From Argyresthia goedartella (taxonomy: Eukaryota > Arthropoda > Insecta > Lepidoptera > Argyresthiidae), in assembly GCA_949825045.1 (NCBI GenBank), contig OX463807.1:15153501-15217500 (forward strand): a stretch of DNA of 64,000 nucleotides. The letters are read 5' to 3'. The notes under the pieces were generated by a model that worked only from the letters and a program-made list of their open reading frames with translations, had not been told where the DNA came from and ran no database searches. Within the stretch, counting starts at the first letter, position 1. Every line of letters begins with the position of its first letter. Of the stretch, positions 42,413-52,924 are shown piece by piece. A program made the position numbers and the translations under genes.

Positions 42413-43108
42413 TATGGCTGGAAACGTGGAAACGTGCTACTAACTAGACTTAATTTAGTTTGTGATGTGATTATACTTACAGAATGTCGTCTTACAGCCA
42501 ACTCTATTATTCCCCCATTGCAGGGGTATATGCATCACTCTACATAAATAACTACCTCCAGAATGATGGGGTTGTAGTATATGTCCGCAATCACCAAAAA
42601 GTATCTGTCGATGAACCCATCATTCAGAACTCTAATAGCCTATTGCTGAAATTGGTTACTGATACAGCAATCCTTGCTATATATCGCTCCCCTTCTAAGC
42701 AAAATATTGATCCATTCCTCACCATTCTTAATAAGACGCTGGCCAATCTAACGTCCTTTAATAGCTTGTCATTAGCTGCCAAACAATTCCGAATCCAGAA
42801 CTCTTGACTATCTTAATACTTGTGCGTATCATGGTCTACTGCCGGCTCACACTCTACCTACAAGGCTTAACCGTACTCTTTTAGATCATGTCTCTTTTAA
42901 AATAAAACACTCTGCAACTACTTTTGTTACCAACTCTACACTGACTAATCACCAAATCGTACTGCTTTACCTTAAAGTCAAACAAAGAAGAGTTTTTAAT
43001 CAAACTACGGCTACTAAAATAGACTTCTCAGGTCTGATTAAAAGTCTCTCCGAAATCGACCTAGATCCAATTTACAATTCTACTAGTCCCAACCGAGATT
43101 TAGACTTA
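42413..43108 (+). pseudogene. LINE endonuclease fragment
   Basis: The first frame (42,484-42,807, continuing from about 42,433) reads VIILTECRL, LQGYMHH and ILAIYRSPSKQN. A second frame, from 42,806 to about 43,105, continues with LLPAHTLPTRLN, LLDHVSFK and TNHQIVLL. These are the middle and end of an apurinic-type LINE endonuclease; the GDxN block expected between them is lost at the frame change. The reverse transcriptase is missing because a minus-strand LINE tail begins at 43,109. GGAAACGT is repeated at the left edge (42,419 and 42,428). Confidence 0.75.
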
Positions 43109-45470
43109 TTTATTTATTTATTATATTTATTTATTATCAAATAAATGTACAACATTACGGAAAAGGCTCCAAGTGTACACATACGGGAAAATAATACGGA
43201 GGATAAAAAGCAATACAAAAATAAATTAAATTAAAAATTATCAAATACAATTAACAAGTGTCAAGATTAAACTAAATTCGATTTCCATTAAAACATTTTA
43301 AATATAAAAATAATAATAATACAAATTAAACACAGTCACACATTCATCTCGCAAAACTTTCCACATTCTCGCACAATATGCCTCCGTGCATCACAAACAG
43401 ATCCGCAATGGTGCTGCAGCCAACAGAGCGTTGAGACTGTCCCGCGCCCTCACCAGCGGAGTCTGCTGGCGCGCCACCGTACAGTTGGTGCCTGCGCGCG
43501 CGTAGATATTTTTCGGGCACGAATAGCGCACATACGGTACCGACAAGCGCGACACAGTCACTGTCGCCTCGCAACAATCGACACACAGTAAGAAGCTGCT
43601 CGGTATTATGTCTGCCCTCTAGTGAGTTGTATCCGAACATACCCAAAATGAAAGCGGATGGATAAAGGTAGTATCCAAATTTCCTCTTATATAGGTATCG
43701 TAGGAAATCTTTTTGTACCTTCTCGAGCAAAAGTATATAAGAGCTTTCGTGCGGATTCCAAACAACTGAGCTAGATTCGAGTTTGTTTCTCACTAGGGCT
43801 GTGTATAGAAAAGCTGGATCACACCCAGGTTCCGGAAATCCTTACTATTCCGTATCACGAACCCCAATCTTTTAAAGCATTCCTTGGCTAAAGTGCTCAT
43901 GTGCTCATGGAATGTAAGTTTGGGGTTGAACGTAAAACCGAGGTCCTTAGTCGAATACACTCGAGTCAAAGACTCCGTACCGAGTGCATACGTCGCGCTT
44001 CTAGGCTGAGAAGAGCTCGTAAATGACACAGCATAACACTTGGTGTTATTAAATAATAATAAGAGTTTGTTGTTCATATTCCACCTAAGAACCGCGTCTA
44101 GATCATCCTGCATCAAACTACAATCATCCTCTGAACTCACGGGAAGTATCAGTTTCAGATCGTCCGCATATAGAAGGCAATTGGCGTATTTCAGCTCTCA
44201 TTGCAGGTCATTTATCATAATGGTAAATACCAAAGGACCCAGAAAAGACCCTTGGCTAACTCCTGACAGTGTATGGTACGGTTGGGACTCAAAGCAGCCG
44301 TGTCGCACATATTGCTGGCGGTTCCTGAGGTAGTCAGCGAAGAAAACCAACAGCCGTGGGGCAAAACCAATGGCACACAACTTCTTCATTAGGACGTCGT
44401 TATCGACTCTGTCGAACGCCTTACGGAATTCCATATAGGCGACGTCCACCTGACATCCCATGTCTATGCACTCAGACACAATCTCGACTAGCGTCAGTGA
44501 GTTGGTGTTAACTGAGCGGGGACTCCTGTCAGTCAGATAAGGCGCAATCTGCGAACTGATTTTTCCATGTATGATCGACTCGAACAGTTTTGCCAAAGAA
44601 CTCAGGATCGCAATAGGCCGATAATGATCCACGGAGGCAGTGTCACTTGTCTTGGGTATAGGTCTGACTCGAGAGAGCTTCCAGCTGGTGGGGTACTTAC
44701 CTTACTCTAGAGCAAGATTGAATATCCGACCTAAAGGTAGAACCAGCTGATCACTGTAGGCCTTCAAAAATTAAGGAGGGACGTTGTCCGGTCCAATTGC
44801 GCTCCGTGGCCGTAGCTGCTTCAGTCCTTCCAAAATATCCCTACAGGAGATATGTGAGACTTGTATGTAATTAGCAGAGCACGTGTCATCGGAACTGTTT
44901 ACCAGATCCGGATCGTGCACTGGCTCATCAGGGAGGAAAACGTCTAAGAAGTAGTATGCAAATGCGGCTGCTGCTTCTTCACCAGCATATTTCATCATCA
45001 TCATTCATCACTTCATTCGTCTCATACATGCCACAGACAGATAGAAAATAACAATAATAATTAAGGATGTCAACTGATGCACTATTCATATTAAGGTCTC
45101 CTAGAATAATAAAGGTACCGGTTATCCGGGCCACATTTTCCTCAGTCTTATCGAACCACTTCATGTACTCGGCATCCTTTTCTTTTTGCGTGATTCTTTT
45201 CATTGTCTTCTTCTTGCTGGGATCGATGTACACTACACAGACTGTAAGCAGCATACCATAAACAGTAAGTGTATCCTAGAGATCTTCTCCCGTTCCGTTC
45301 AGCCGCCCTCCGTAACCTCAGCATCTCCAACCGAGGAATCTAGGAAGGTTTCGGTAGCGGCAACAAGATGAGAGTCCAGCAGCAACAAACTTAGCCGCCA
45401 TAACTGTAGTCTGGTTTTAATACCGCGGACGTTCTGGTATTTTATGTACAGGTACCTATTGGAGCATAAA
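43109..45470 (-). pseudogene. Decayed LINE ORF2 (minus), interrupted element
   Basis: Read on the minus strand: endonuclease start (YQNVRGIKTRLQ at about 45,435), FIILGDLNMNS near 45,110, a deletion of the rest of the endonuclease, then reverse transcriptase pieces 45,004-44,771, 44,632-44,198 (FRKAFDRVDND, SGVSQGSFLGPL) and, after one TGA at 44,195-44,197, YADDLKL. The C-terminus spans 44,140-43,344. An AT-rich tail with TTTA repeats ends it at 43,109. The ORF1 end of the same element seems to lie at 47,341-47,637, beyond a plus-strand LINE. At least four breaks make it inactive. Confidence 0.88.
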
Positions 45471-45488
45471 GTGGGTGGATTTGCTTTT

Positions 45489-47340
45489 GGAATTCATTAA
45501 CATTGTTTAGGAATTCATTAACACGCTACGCAGACGAGGAGGCGTCGGGGCGAGGGTTACAAAGGGTGATAAGGAATATCAAGGGGCCGCGGCGGCTACC
45601 GCCTTCGCGAATCACTTCCACTCAGTATTCCTACCACTACAACCGTCACTCGATCCGGCTCCTGCTAGTGCAACTGACTCGGGGTGTCGTAGGATTGATA
45701 TTGGTTACATAAGTTTGGATGTTATTTGTTGTGCAATAAAGAATCTAAAACCGGGAACGTCACCAGGCCCGGACGCTCTTCCGGCTTATGTAATCAAATG
45801 TTGTATGGATGAATTACTCGGCCCAATAAAGTTTATTTTTAACCTCATCTTGGAAAGTGGGGATTACCCTCAGGATTGGAAAATATCCCGGGTGTCTCCT
45901 ATTCCCAAGAAAGGATCTAAAACAATGATCAAAAACTACCGCCCAGTGGCAATACTCTGTGCAATGGCGAAAGTGTTCGAGATGGTTCTTCATGCGGCTT
46001 TACTACCTCAATGCCTGCCCTACATTACTAGTGCGCAGCATGCATTTTTGCCGAAACGATCATTGACCACGAACCTCGTAACATTAGTCGACATCCTTGC
46101 TCGGGAACTGGATGCGGGAAACCAAGTCGACGTCATTTATCTGGACTTCCAGAAAGCATTCGACAGGGTTGATAATGATATCCTGCTACTAAAATTGGGT
46201 AAGATAGGACTGGTACCAAAGCTTCTCAAGCTGTTTTCTAACTATCTAATGGATAGAAGACAGTTTGTGAGGTACGGCCAATTTCTATCCAGCCCATACG
46301 GCACCCAGTCGGGTATAAGTCAAGGATCAAACCTTGGCCCCCTTCTTTTTGTGCTATTGATAAACGATCTCCCGGATGTGGTCAGCGACTGCGACATGCT
46401 ACTGTTCGCTGAAGATGTAAAACTGGTGAGGGTCGTCAGAAACATGGGGGACAGAAAAATCTAGATTTAGTATATAACTGGAGTCTCGACAGTCGGCTTT
46501 ATTTTAATCCAAGCAAATGTGAGATGCTCAGCTTCACTCGGTCGAAAGATCCGGTGCTGTGCGACTACTCGCTGGGCGGGTGCAGCGTGGCGAACGTGCA
46601 CGAGGTGCGCGACCTCGGCGTGCTGTTCGACGCGCAGCTCACGTTCCGGCCGCACGTGCAGAAGCTCACCGCTAAGGCGTTCCAGAGGCTAGGGTTCGTA
46701 CTGCGTAACGCGGCGCCACTCACACTCGCGGCTACACGCGCTCTGTGCGAGGCCTTGGTGAGGAGCATAGTGGAAACGAATGCAGCGGTCTGATAGCGTA
46801 AATATATTCTCATGCTGGAGCAAGTACAGAAACGATTTCTACGCAGTCTTTACAAAAAGGGTCATGGATATTACCCATATATGTACCCAACACGATTTCT
46901 GCAAGGTCATCTGGAGTATGAGTCATTAAAACTGAGAAGGTCAATATCTCTTTTTAATTTTGTAATGAACATCCTTAGAAATAAACTCGACTGTACAGAG
47001 CTTCTTCAAAGGTGTTTGCAAATGTTCGTGCCCGACGCATACATGAGGCTGCGGGGTAGTCGCGCTCGCGCACTGCTGGCAACTCGCGCGTCGCGCACCA
47101 ACCTTTACCTGTACTCGCCCATCGCGCAGGCGCAGGCGCTGATCAACTCCGTGCTCGCCGCCTCACCACAGTGTGATATATTCACGAGTGGGATGGCGTG
47201 CTTGGTGAGGGAATGTAAGAGAATGACAGATAGACGAATGCAAGATCTAGATAAGTAAAATATTTTTACCGCCTTTGTAACGTATTGGTTAATTTAGCTG
47301 TAAGGTTACAATTGAAAATAAATGAATTAAATTGAATTTA
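45489..47340 (+). pseudogene. 5'-truncated LINE reverse transcriptase (plus)
   Basis: The frame 45,715-46,464 holds reverse transcriptase motifs: IYLDFQKAFDRVD, GISQGSNLGPLL and, in place of FADD, FAEDVKL. Further frames at 46,524-46,793 (VRDLGVLFDAQLTF) and 46,812-47,258 (LEQVQKRFLRSLYKKG) carry the thumb and C-terminal region. It ends in AAATAAATGAATTAAATTG near 47,340. GGAATTCATTAACA occurs twice at its left border (about 45,489 and 45,511). It is related to the minus LINE next to it but is a separate insertion. The catalytic D to E change and frame breaks inactivate it. Confidence 0.88.
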
Positions 47341-47637
47341 ATTGAATTTGTTGGTTCTGAATATCTCCATGTATTCAGGAAAGGGCAGCCACTCCCTAAC
47401 ACGGGCATTCTCGGGTCACACGCTTATGGAGAAGCAGGAGTCAAAGAGAGCATCCGGGACTCCTATCTTATAAGACTTATATTTGCCCTTTGTAGGCAAT
47501 TCTTCCTCCGTGCTATCCTTTGGCGAACACAACTCCTTCACATACTTCGACACTTCTTCCAGGCCTGATACCATATTGTACAGGTGGAAGAATCGTTGTT
47601 GCTTCACCTCCGGAAGAGTTGTGGTGTTGGATTGAAG
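47341..47637 (-). pseudogene. LINE ORF1 C-terminal fragment
   Basis: On the minus strand, FFHLYNMVSGLEEVSKYV, TKGKYKSYKIGVPDALF and, past a frame change, WLPFPEYM resemble the C-terminal domain of LINE ORF1 proteins common in Lepidoptera. Its orientation and its position just upstream of the ORF2 at 45,470-43,109 suggest that both belonged to one element, split by the plus-strand LINE at 45,489-47,340. The fragment ends where a gypsy LTR begins at 47,638. Confidence 0.65.
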
Positions 47638-47858
47638 TGTAGAAATAACTTATTATTCATTTAACTGAAGCATGTCACTACTGACTGCAACATTAGCGTA
47701 GAATAGTATAGTAAGCACTAACTTAGACATAAGTACTATGTACACTGAATTATTGTGTTCACTCTAACTTGGAAAGTAGACCAATAAACATGTCTACCTA
47801 ACTACGTCTTTCGACTCTATTCACCACCAACATCAGTAGCAGTTCCCATCATATTACA
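47638..47858 (+). repeat. Candidate 5' LTR of a decayed gypsy element
   Basis: TGTAGAAATAAC at the left and CATATTACA at the right give TG...CA ends. TGGCAACC follows immediately as a possible primer-binding site, and CCAATAAACATG inside could be the polyadenylation signal. Gag of a gypsy element begins 520 bases downstream. No second LTR is present to confirm the limits. Confidence 0.5.
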
Positions 47859-48379
47859 TGGCAACCTTGCCTAGCCATGCTTTGGCTGGCCCAAAGAATC
47901 TGAAGAATACGAAGTAAGAAGAACAACCACCTATCACGAAGACCCTAAAAAGCGGTACGATATGAACGAGAGAACGAACGTTGCACAATGTTACGTGTGA
48001 CGGTAACCAGGTTCCAGTAAAGAAGCAGATGACCAAGGATGAAGAAAGAAAATTTTATAGAAGATGCTGTATAATAAATAAGTCAAAATAGAGCGAAGAA
48101 GAAGTTAGCTGCTGGGTGCCGGGCGTTTTCCAAGCCTCTTATGCGAGGATGATGCAGGGCGCTGGGAGCATAGTACGGGAGCAAGTGAGGAGCTGCCGGC
48201 TGAGTACGAGTCCAAGGAGCTGGTGTCGAGCTGCACGAGCCACGTCGCCACGCGGCGATGACGCACGATACGACACCACGAGCGCGAGCGTGACCTACTT
48301 CAGCAATTCTGCCACATGCCTACTGTGAGTCTATCTAATTCACTTTTCACATAGGAATTCTGCATTGTTGTATTATGAT
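47859..48379 (+). other. Presumed gypsy leader
   Basis: The stretch lies between the primer-site candidate and the gag ATG. It contains no coding signal; the part near 48,180-48,290 is GC-rich. Confidence 0.4.
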
Positions 48380-49553
48380 ATGTCTCAAGAATTGAAGAAT
48401 TTAAATGATAAATTACTAGAAATTAGAACTTACATAATTAAAATCGGTCCAGAGCGTCGTAAAAAGGATATAGCTTATAAAAAGCTGAAAGTAAGAAATA
48501 TAGCTCTGATTCAATTAAAGATATGCAGAAATTATTAGATAGTATTACAGGAATCTACGATGAAATTCGTTCCTTATTATCGCACGTAGATAGTCAGACG
48601 AATACATATTTAATTGAAGAGGAGAGTTATCAGGACTGTGTAGAGAATAAAGGAATTTTAATCAAATGCACTCGCCATTTTTTAAAATGGCGAGTGCATT
48701 TGATATCAAGACAGCCATTTCCCTGTTGCCTGTGATGAACGGCCAGGAAGAAGTAACAAAACAATTAATTGATGGCATTAAATTATACGAATCTTTTATA
48801 AGTGAGGTCACTAAAAGCCAATTGATTCAATTTGTCCTGAAAACTCGTCTCTCAGTCAGTGGTACTAACGTTTAAAGAGTTCTTATATAGATATGACTGG
48901 TCTTGTGGATAATATCAGGAAATTTTTACTCCCGAAAAAGTCGTCAGTTACCCTACAAACGCAATTATTTAGGGCAACCCAGGGGCGTAGGAGTATTGAG
49001 AAATTTGGCGATGAGTTAGAGGATTTATTCGTCAATTTAACCCTAGCATGTCTGATGGCGACTCGTCTAAGAACGAAATATTGCGGCCACTAAACGAGAA
49101 GACTACTATTAAGCGGTTAGCGGATGGTTTGTCGGATAGGCGGCTTAGCACCATATCGCATCGCGACAGTTTTCTTGTAACCAGAAGCAATTAGGACGGC
49201 AATAGATGAGCAGTCCATGTGTGACCAAAATCAGGATCAGGCCATACACTATAGGACTTCTCACCTTGAAAATCAAACAGGCCGTAATCGCGGATTTCGT
49301 GGCCACAGGAATAATTATTCGCGTTCATATCAACCGAATAGAGGTAAAAAATATAATATTCCGAGTAATAAAGGAGGTAATTCATTTGAGAACTCATGTT
49401 ACAAAGGTAATCGCACGATGCGGCGCGCGTCAGCATTTTCGCGGCGGCGATCGCTCGCGGTACCAATTTCAGCAAGTACAGCACATGAATTCCGATAGTA
49501 ACAGTCAAGTAAATATGCAAAATAATGACGAGAATCAGTTTTTTCGTGCCTAA
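48380..49553 (+). pseudogene. gag: Gypsy gag, multiply broken
   Basis: The ATG at 48,380 opens MSQELKNLNDKLLEIR. Recognisable gag blocks follow in different frames: FDIKTAISLLPVMNGQEE (48,696-48,750), LIQFVLKTRLS, FLLPKKSSVTLQTQLF (48,920-48,967), RRSIEKFGDELEDLFV and an Asn/Arg-rich tail at 49,217-49,498. Order and content fit an mdg1/412-type gypsy gag. At least three frame changes and a foldback insertion at 48,661-48,704 have destroyed it. Confidence 0.82.
48661..48704. repeat. Perfect 21-bp hairpin inside gag
   Basis: The arms 48,661-48,681 and 48,684-48,704 are exact inverted complements with a TT loop. The right arm is ordinary gag coding sequence leading into FDIKTA; the left arm is its inverted copy. 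It is a single-sided form of the foldbacks at 897 and 24,201. Confidence 0.95.
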
Positions 49554-49809
49554 AGAAGGTTCGAATACAATTTTTAGTTACGGTAATTATTATGTAGTAA
49601 CTTGCAACCTTAGACATAATGAGGAGTTGAATCTATTAATAAATAGCGGTGCAAGTCTGTGCGTACTTAAGTATGAATGTTTAGTAGGAAATAAAAATCT
49701 AGAGAACATAATAGTAAGACATAGAATAGTAAATTAAAGGAATAAGTGGTAATTTAGAATCATTCGGATATATTGATCTAGATATTATTATTAAGGGTAT
49801 ATTTTATCA
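49525..49809 (+). pseudogene. Gypsy protease with lost catalytic Asp
   Basis: The frame contains LNLLINSGASLCVLK, aligned with the retropepsin block L-L-I-D-T-G-A-S-L-C-V. The catalytic aspartate codon is AAT (Asn) at about 49,644, so the enzyme would be dead even if translated. It stops at 49,735 and continues weakly in another frame to about 49,809, where a repeat begins. Confidence 0.8.
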
Positions 49810-49812
49810 CGC

Positions 49813-50059
49813 ATTTATTAGCTTCACCTGTATGTTTGTTTGTTTGTTTGTTTGTATGTAACCGACACCTTTGGACTCGATTTTGACCCACTTTAAACGG
49901 ACAGATTCAATTCAAACTTTGTACACTTATCAAGAATCAGCGACAATGTAATCATATAGTTTAAAAAACTAAAAAACACGCTTTTAAAGCACTTCGAACT
50001 AAAAAGTTAAAAATAATTTTTAATATAACCTTAAAACAATATGTAATGAAAATGTAAAA
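49813..50059 (+). repeat. Interspersed repeat with (TTTG)n
   Basis: It separates the protease and reverse transcriptase of the gypsy remnant. A (TTTG)n run (49,833-49,855) is followed by TATGTAACCGACACC and TTGACCCACTTTAAACGGAC, phrases I associate with a common moth repeat. The ends are not defined. Confidence 0.55.
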
Positions 50060-50575
50060 ATGAAAAATACTATTATTATTGTGAAACAAAAAGCGTCGGG
50101 CGCTCGATGTACGAAATATATGGAACAAAAAAATTGGAGACTTGTAGTTGATTATCGACAACTCAATAATAGGATACAGGACGATAAATTCCCTTTACCT
50201 AATTTTACAGAGATTTTAGATACATTGTCAAATAAGATATACTATTCGAAATTGGATTTAAGTCAAGGATATCACCAGGTATCACTCGAAAAAGACTCAA
50301 AGAAGTATACTGCGTTTACGACTGATAAGCAGTATCAGATGAAGAGATGTCCAATGGGATTAAAAACATCTCCGAGTGCATTCTCACGACTTATGACTAT
50401 AGCCATGTCTGGTTTAAATTATAAAGCCTGTTTTATTTATTTAGATGACTGCATAGTAGTAGGTAATTGTCTAGAAACACATAATATGAATCTGATGAAC
50501 ATTTTCGAAAGATTACGTAAAGTAAATTTGAAATTAAATCCGTTGAAATGTGAGTTCTTACGTGAGCATTTGTGT
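50060..50575 (+). pseudogene. Gypsy reverse transcriptase fragment
   Basis: NWRLVVDYRQLNNRI, LDLSQGYHQVSLE, CPMGLKTSPSAFSRL and YLDDCIVVG are the fingers and palm of a gypsy reverse transcriptase of mdg1/412 type, open over about 170 codons. It stops being homologous after NPLKCEFLRE at about 50,568; RNase H and integrase are absent. The sequence that follows belongs to a different element, so the gypsy copy was truncated by it. Confidence 0.88.
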
Positions 50576-51742
50576 TGCCGGACCGAACGGACGTGTCCCC
50601 CCGAGATCTCGCAAACGCATTTAAACAAACAATAGTTTTCATCCCCGGCGCGCGCCTTTTGTTCTGCCTCCGGAGGCCCGAAAACGAGCCTGGCTTCTAC
50701 GGCGTGTTTCTATAAAGGTTACCTGGGGAATGTGCGCGATACATCTAGGCATCCCATCTGTGCAATACCGCGCATTTCAGTGATTGTGATGATACTAGTG
50801 CGGTCAAGTGTAATGAATGCCCAGAGAACTGCGCGATACTCTCAGGCATCCCATCTGTACAAGCCCTAGAATTCTAGGCCAGGTGCACGACTGAGCCACG
50901 CAGCGACAGGCCGGCAGCGAGCGACGCCTACGCAACACACCCTCAACGCTACTGCCTCCACCACCACCGCCGCTAAACACACCAACCTGGTGAGATCATT
51001 CCGATTAGGACATCATTGATAGTGATTACCTATCTCTAACTTTATTTCTCTCAGGACCACTCGCTGCCTGACAATAATAAACCACCACTTACCGCGGCCG
51101 CGGTCGCCCCTATTGACTAAGGCATAATGACATTTATAGGTGCGTCATAGGCAGGATATAACATTTCCCTACCTACGCAATATCAAAATCAACTAATAAA
51201 ACATTATTATAGCTACATATACTTATATTGCTTTGCCTGAAAATAAATTCGAGATAATTCTCCTCGAGATTTCTTTTCTCCTCATCTTCGAAAGACCATT
51301 CAAAACAGTCATTAACAATAACCTTCCACTAAACCCTGAAACTCTGTGAATAAACCAACCCAAAACTTAACAATCCTAGAATTATTTTTACGTAGCTAAA
51401 CTGCAAATATACTAAACCCGACAATAAACAAAAACTAAACACGTGCATGCCATAAAAAGGCCATCTCACCAAATTCCCAGAAACTAGACAAAACAATTGA
51501 CTGCTATTTAGGAACAATTGAAAAAGCTTCGAAGCACAAAAGGCCCACAACGTTCCCTCACACATCTGGCACCCATTCTATGGTGTCAGCCCATCTTGGA
51601 AATACCGGGAACATTAGAATAAAAATAGATCGTTAAGGGCCAAACAGCGTCTCTCATCATACCGGCCGTACACCTCTTAGAAACAACCCACACACACACA
51701 TTCATATTAGCTAAAACAGCACGAGGCTCTCTCCTGTAGTAA
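50576..51742 (+). other. 5' region of an unclassified element
   Basis: This sequence is GC-rich to about 51,000 and AT-richer after. GCGCGATACATCTAGGCATC at 50,734 and GCGCGATACTCTCAGGCATC at 50,831 are copies of a roughly 97-base tandem unit, as seen in some LINE 5' UTRs. AACCTGGTGAGATC at 50,984 recurs at 52,559, after the OTU frame. No frame here matches a known protein. I take it as part of the same element as the OTU domain, but the class is unresolved. Confidence 0.45.
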
Positions 51743-52342
51743 TATCTTACAATAGAAACTCTACCAATGCCCAGAGATGGAAACTGCCTGTTCCATGCAA
51801 TTGCAGACCAAATCAACCATCTGTTTGCAGCGACATTCAACCATACCCACATCAGAAGCGACTTAGCTAGATACGTGGAAGCTAACAGCAATTATCCACG
51901 CATCAAACTTGCGATCGACGCACCAAACGCAGAAGCTTTCACTGAGTACATAAAAAATCTCCACATACAGGGCACGTGGGGAGGTGAAGAAATTATCATA
52001 GCAGCCGCGGAGTTCTACGTAATAAGTGTAGCGATCCATCAACAAAACGGCCCATCAATCGTATATAGCCCCCAATAAGAATATAACGCAGGCGGAACTA
52101 TCAACTTGACCTTTTCCGACATCCACTACGACAGCGCATACATAATAGAGCCCCAAAACTTAATCAACAACCTATCAACAACCAGTCAAATCTACAGCAT
52201 CTCACTTTTCCCATACCAAAATACAGCGCGACAACCAAAGTACACTCAAGTTCCACCCGCCCCAAAAACAGATAATATGATAGCGGTAAATCTAAACACC
52301 TTCCCCCGGCCTACCCAAAATGCACAACTCAAGATAAGATGA
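51743..52342 (+). pseudogene. OTU-type cysteine protease domain, one stop
   Basis: From 51,743 the frame reads PRDGNCLFHAIADQ, the OTU nucleophile motif (Asp at 51,776, Cys at 51,785). It continues with TWGGEEIIIAAAEFY and VAIHQQNG to a TAA at 52,076. The same frame continues with FSDIHYDSAYIIEP, which supplies the catalytic-His block (His at 52,124), to 52,342. OTU proteases cleave ubiquitin chains and occur in some mobile elements, including Helentron-type and certain LINE families. The single in-frame TAA separates Cys from His, so this copy is probably dead. No replicase or reverse transcriptase is attached here. Confidence 0.82.
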
Positions 52343-52713
52343 CCAATGACTTTGATACTTACCGTACCGACATATACACTCACATGCCACAAACACATGC
52401 ATCTCCCTCCGCCGGGTCAGATACAACCGGGTACTTCATCTTTAGGGCCTTGTTCACGGACTGAACCTCGACCCGAGTCACGGACCTAACTAATATGCAC
52501 TAATGAAGTGAATTGAAGTAGGTGATATCAGTGCAATGAGTCTCACTAGCTGAGCAACAACCTGGTGAGATCGCTGCGATTATGATAGCCCTAACTCAGA
52601 TCAAAAGGCAAAACGATCTCTATATCTGGCAGTTAACCCCCTTCGTAATGCTAAATACCATTTCATAAACAGATACCACGCTCGCTTCAAATTACCACGC
52701 CAACTCCAAACTA
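52343..52713 (+). other. 3' part of the OTU element, then duplication junction
   Basis: No frame is recognised. AACCTGGTGAGATC at 52,559-52,572 repeats 50,984-50,997, with further similarity in CGATTA a few bases on. At 52,713/52,714 the sequence switches to BEL pol, which is the start of duplication copy 2. Confidence 0.5.
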
Positions 52714-52879
52714 TCCCAATTCCCCGAATGGAATGTGGGTACTCCCTTACCGAAATGCACAACCGTCTTACAAGGTTGCACGAGACTAAGCACCCCTGGG
52801 CCCCCGAGTCCAATAGTGCTCGTGCCACACAAGATTTGCCGTCCGAACTCCACGCTATCACCGAGGCGGTGGGGAGCAT
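52714..52879 (-). pseudogene. BEL pol, first 55 codons only
   Basis: It encodes the start of the BEL protease (ALLDSGAQGCLVS) and is cut at the duplication junction after SIRGIG; the remaining codons to 52,601 come from the OTU element. The intact equivalent is 21,883-18,398. Confidence 0.9.
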
Positions 52880-52924
52880 GACCGTCTGTGGAGTGGCGGC
52901 ACCCTGTAAGTGGGCGGCGTGTCC

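Noticed and set aside
49833..49855. CRISPR-like or satellite array
   Set aside because: A plain (TTTG)n microsatellite; no spaced repeats of CRISPR type occur anywhere in the window.
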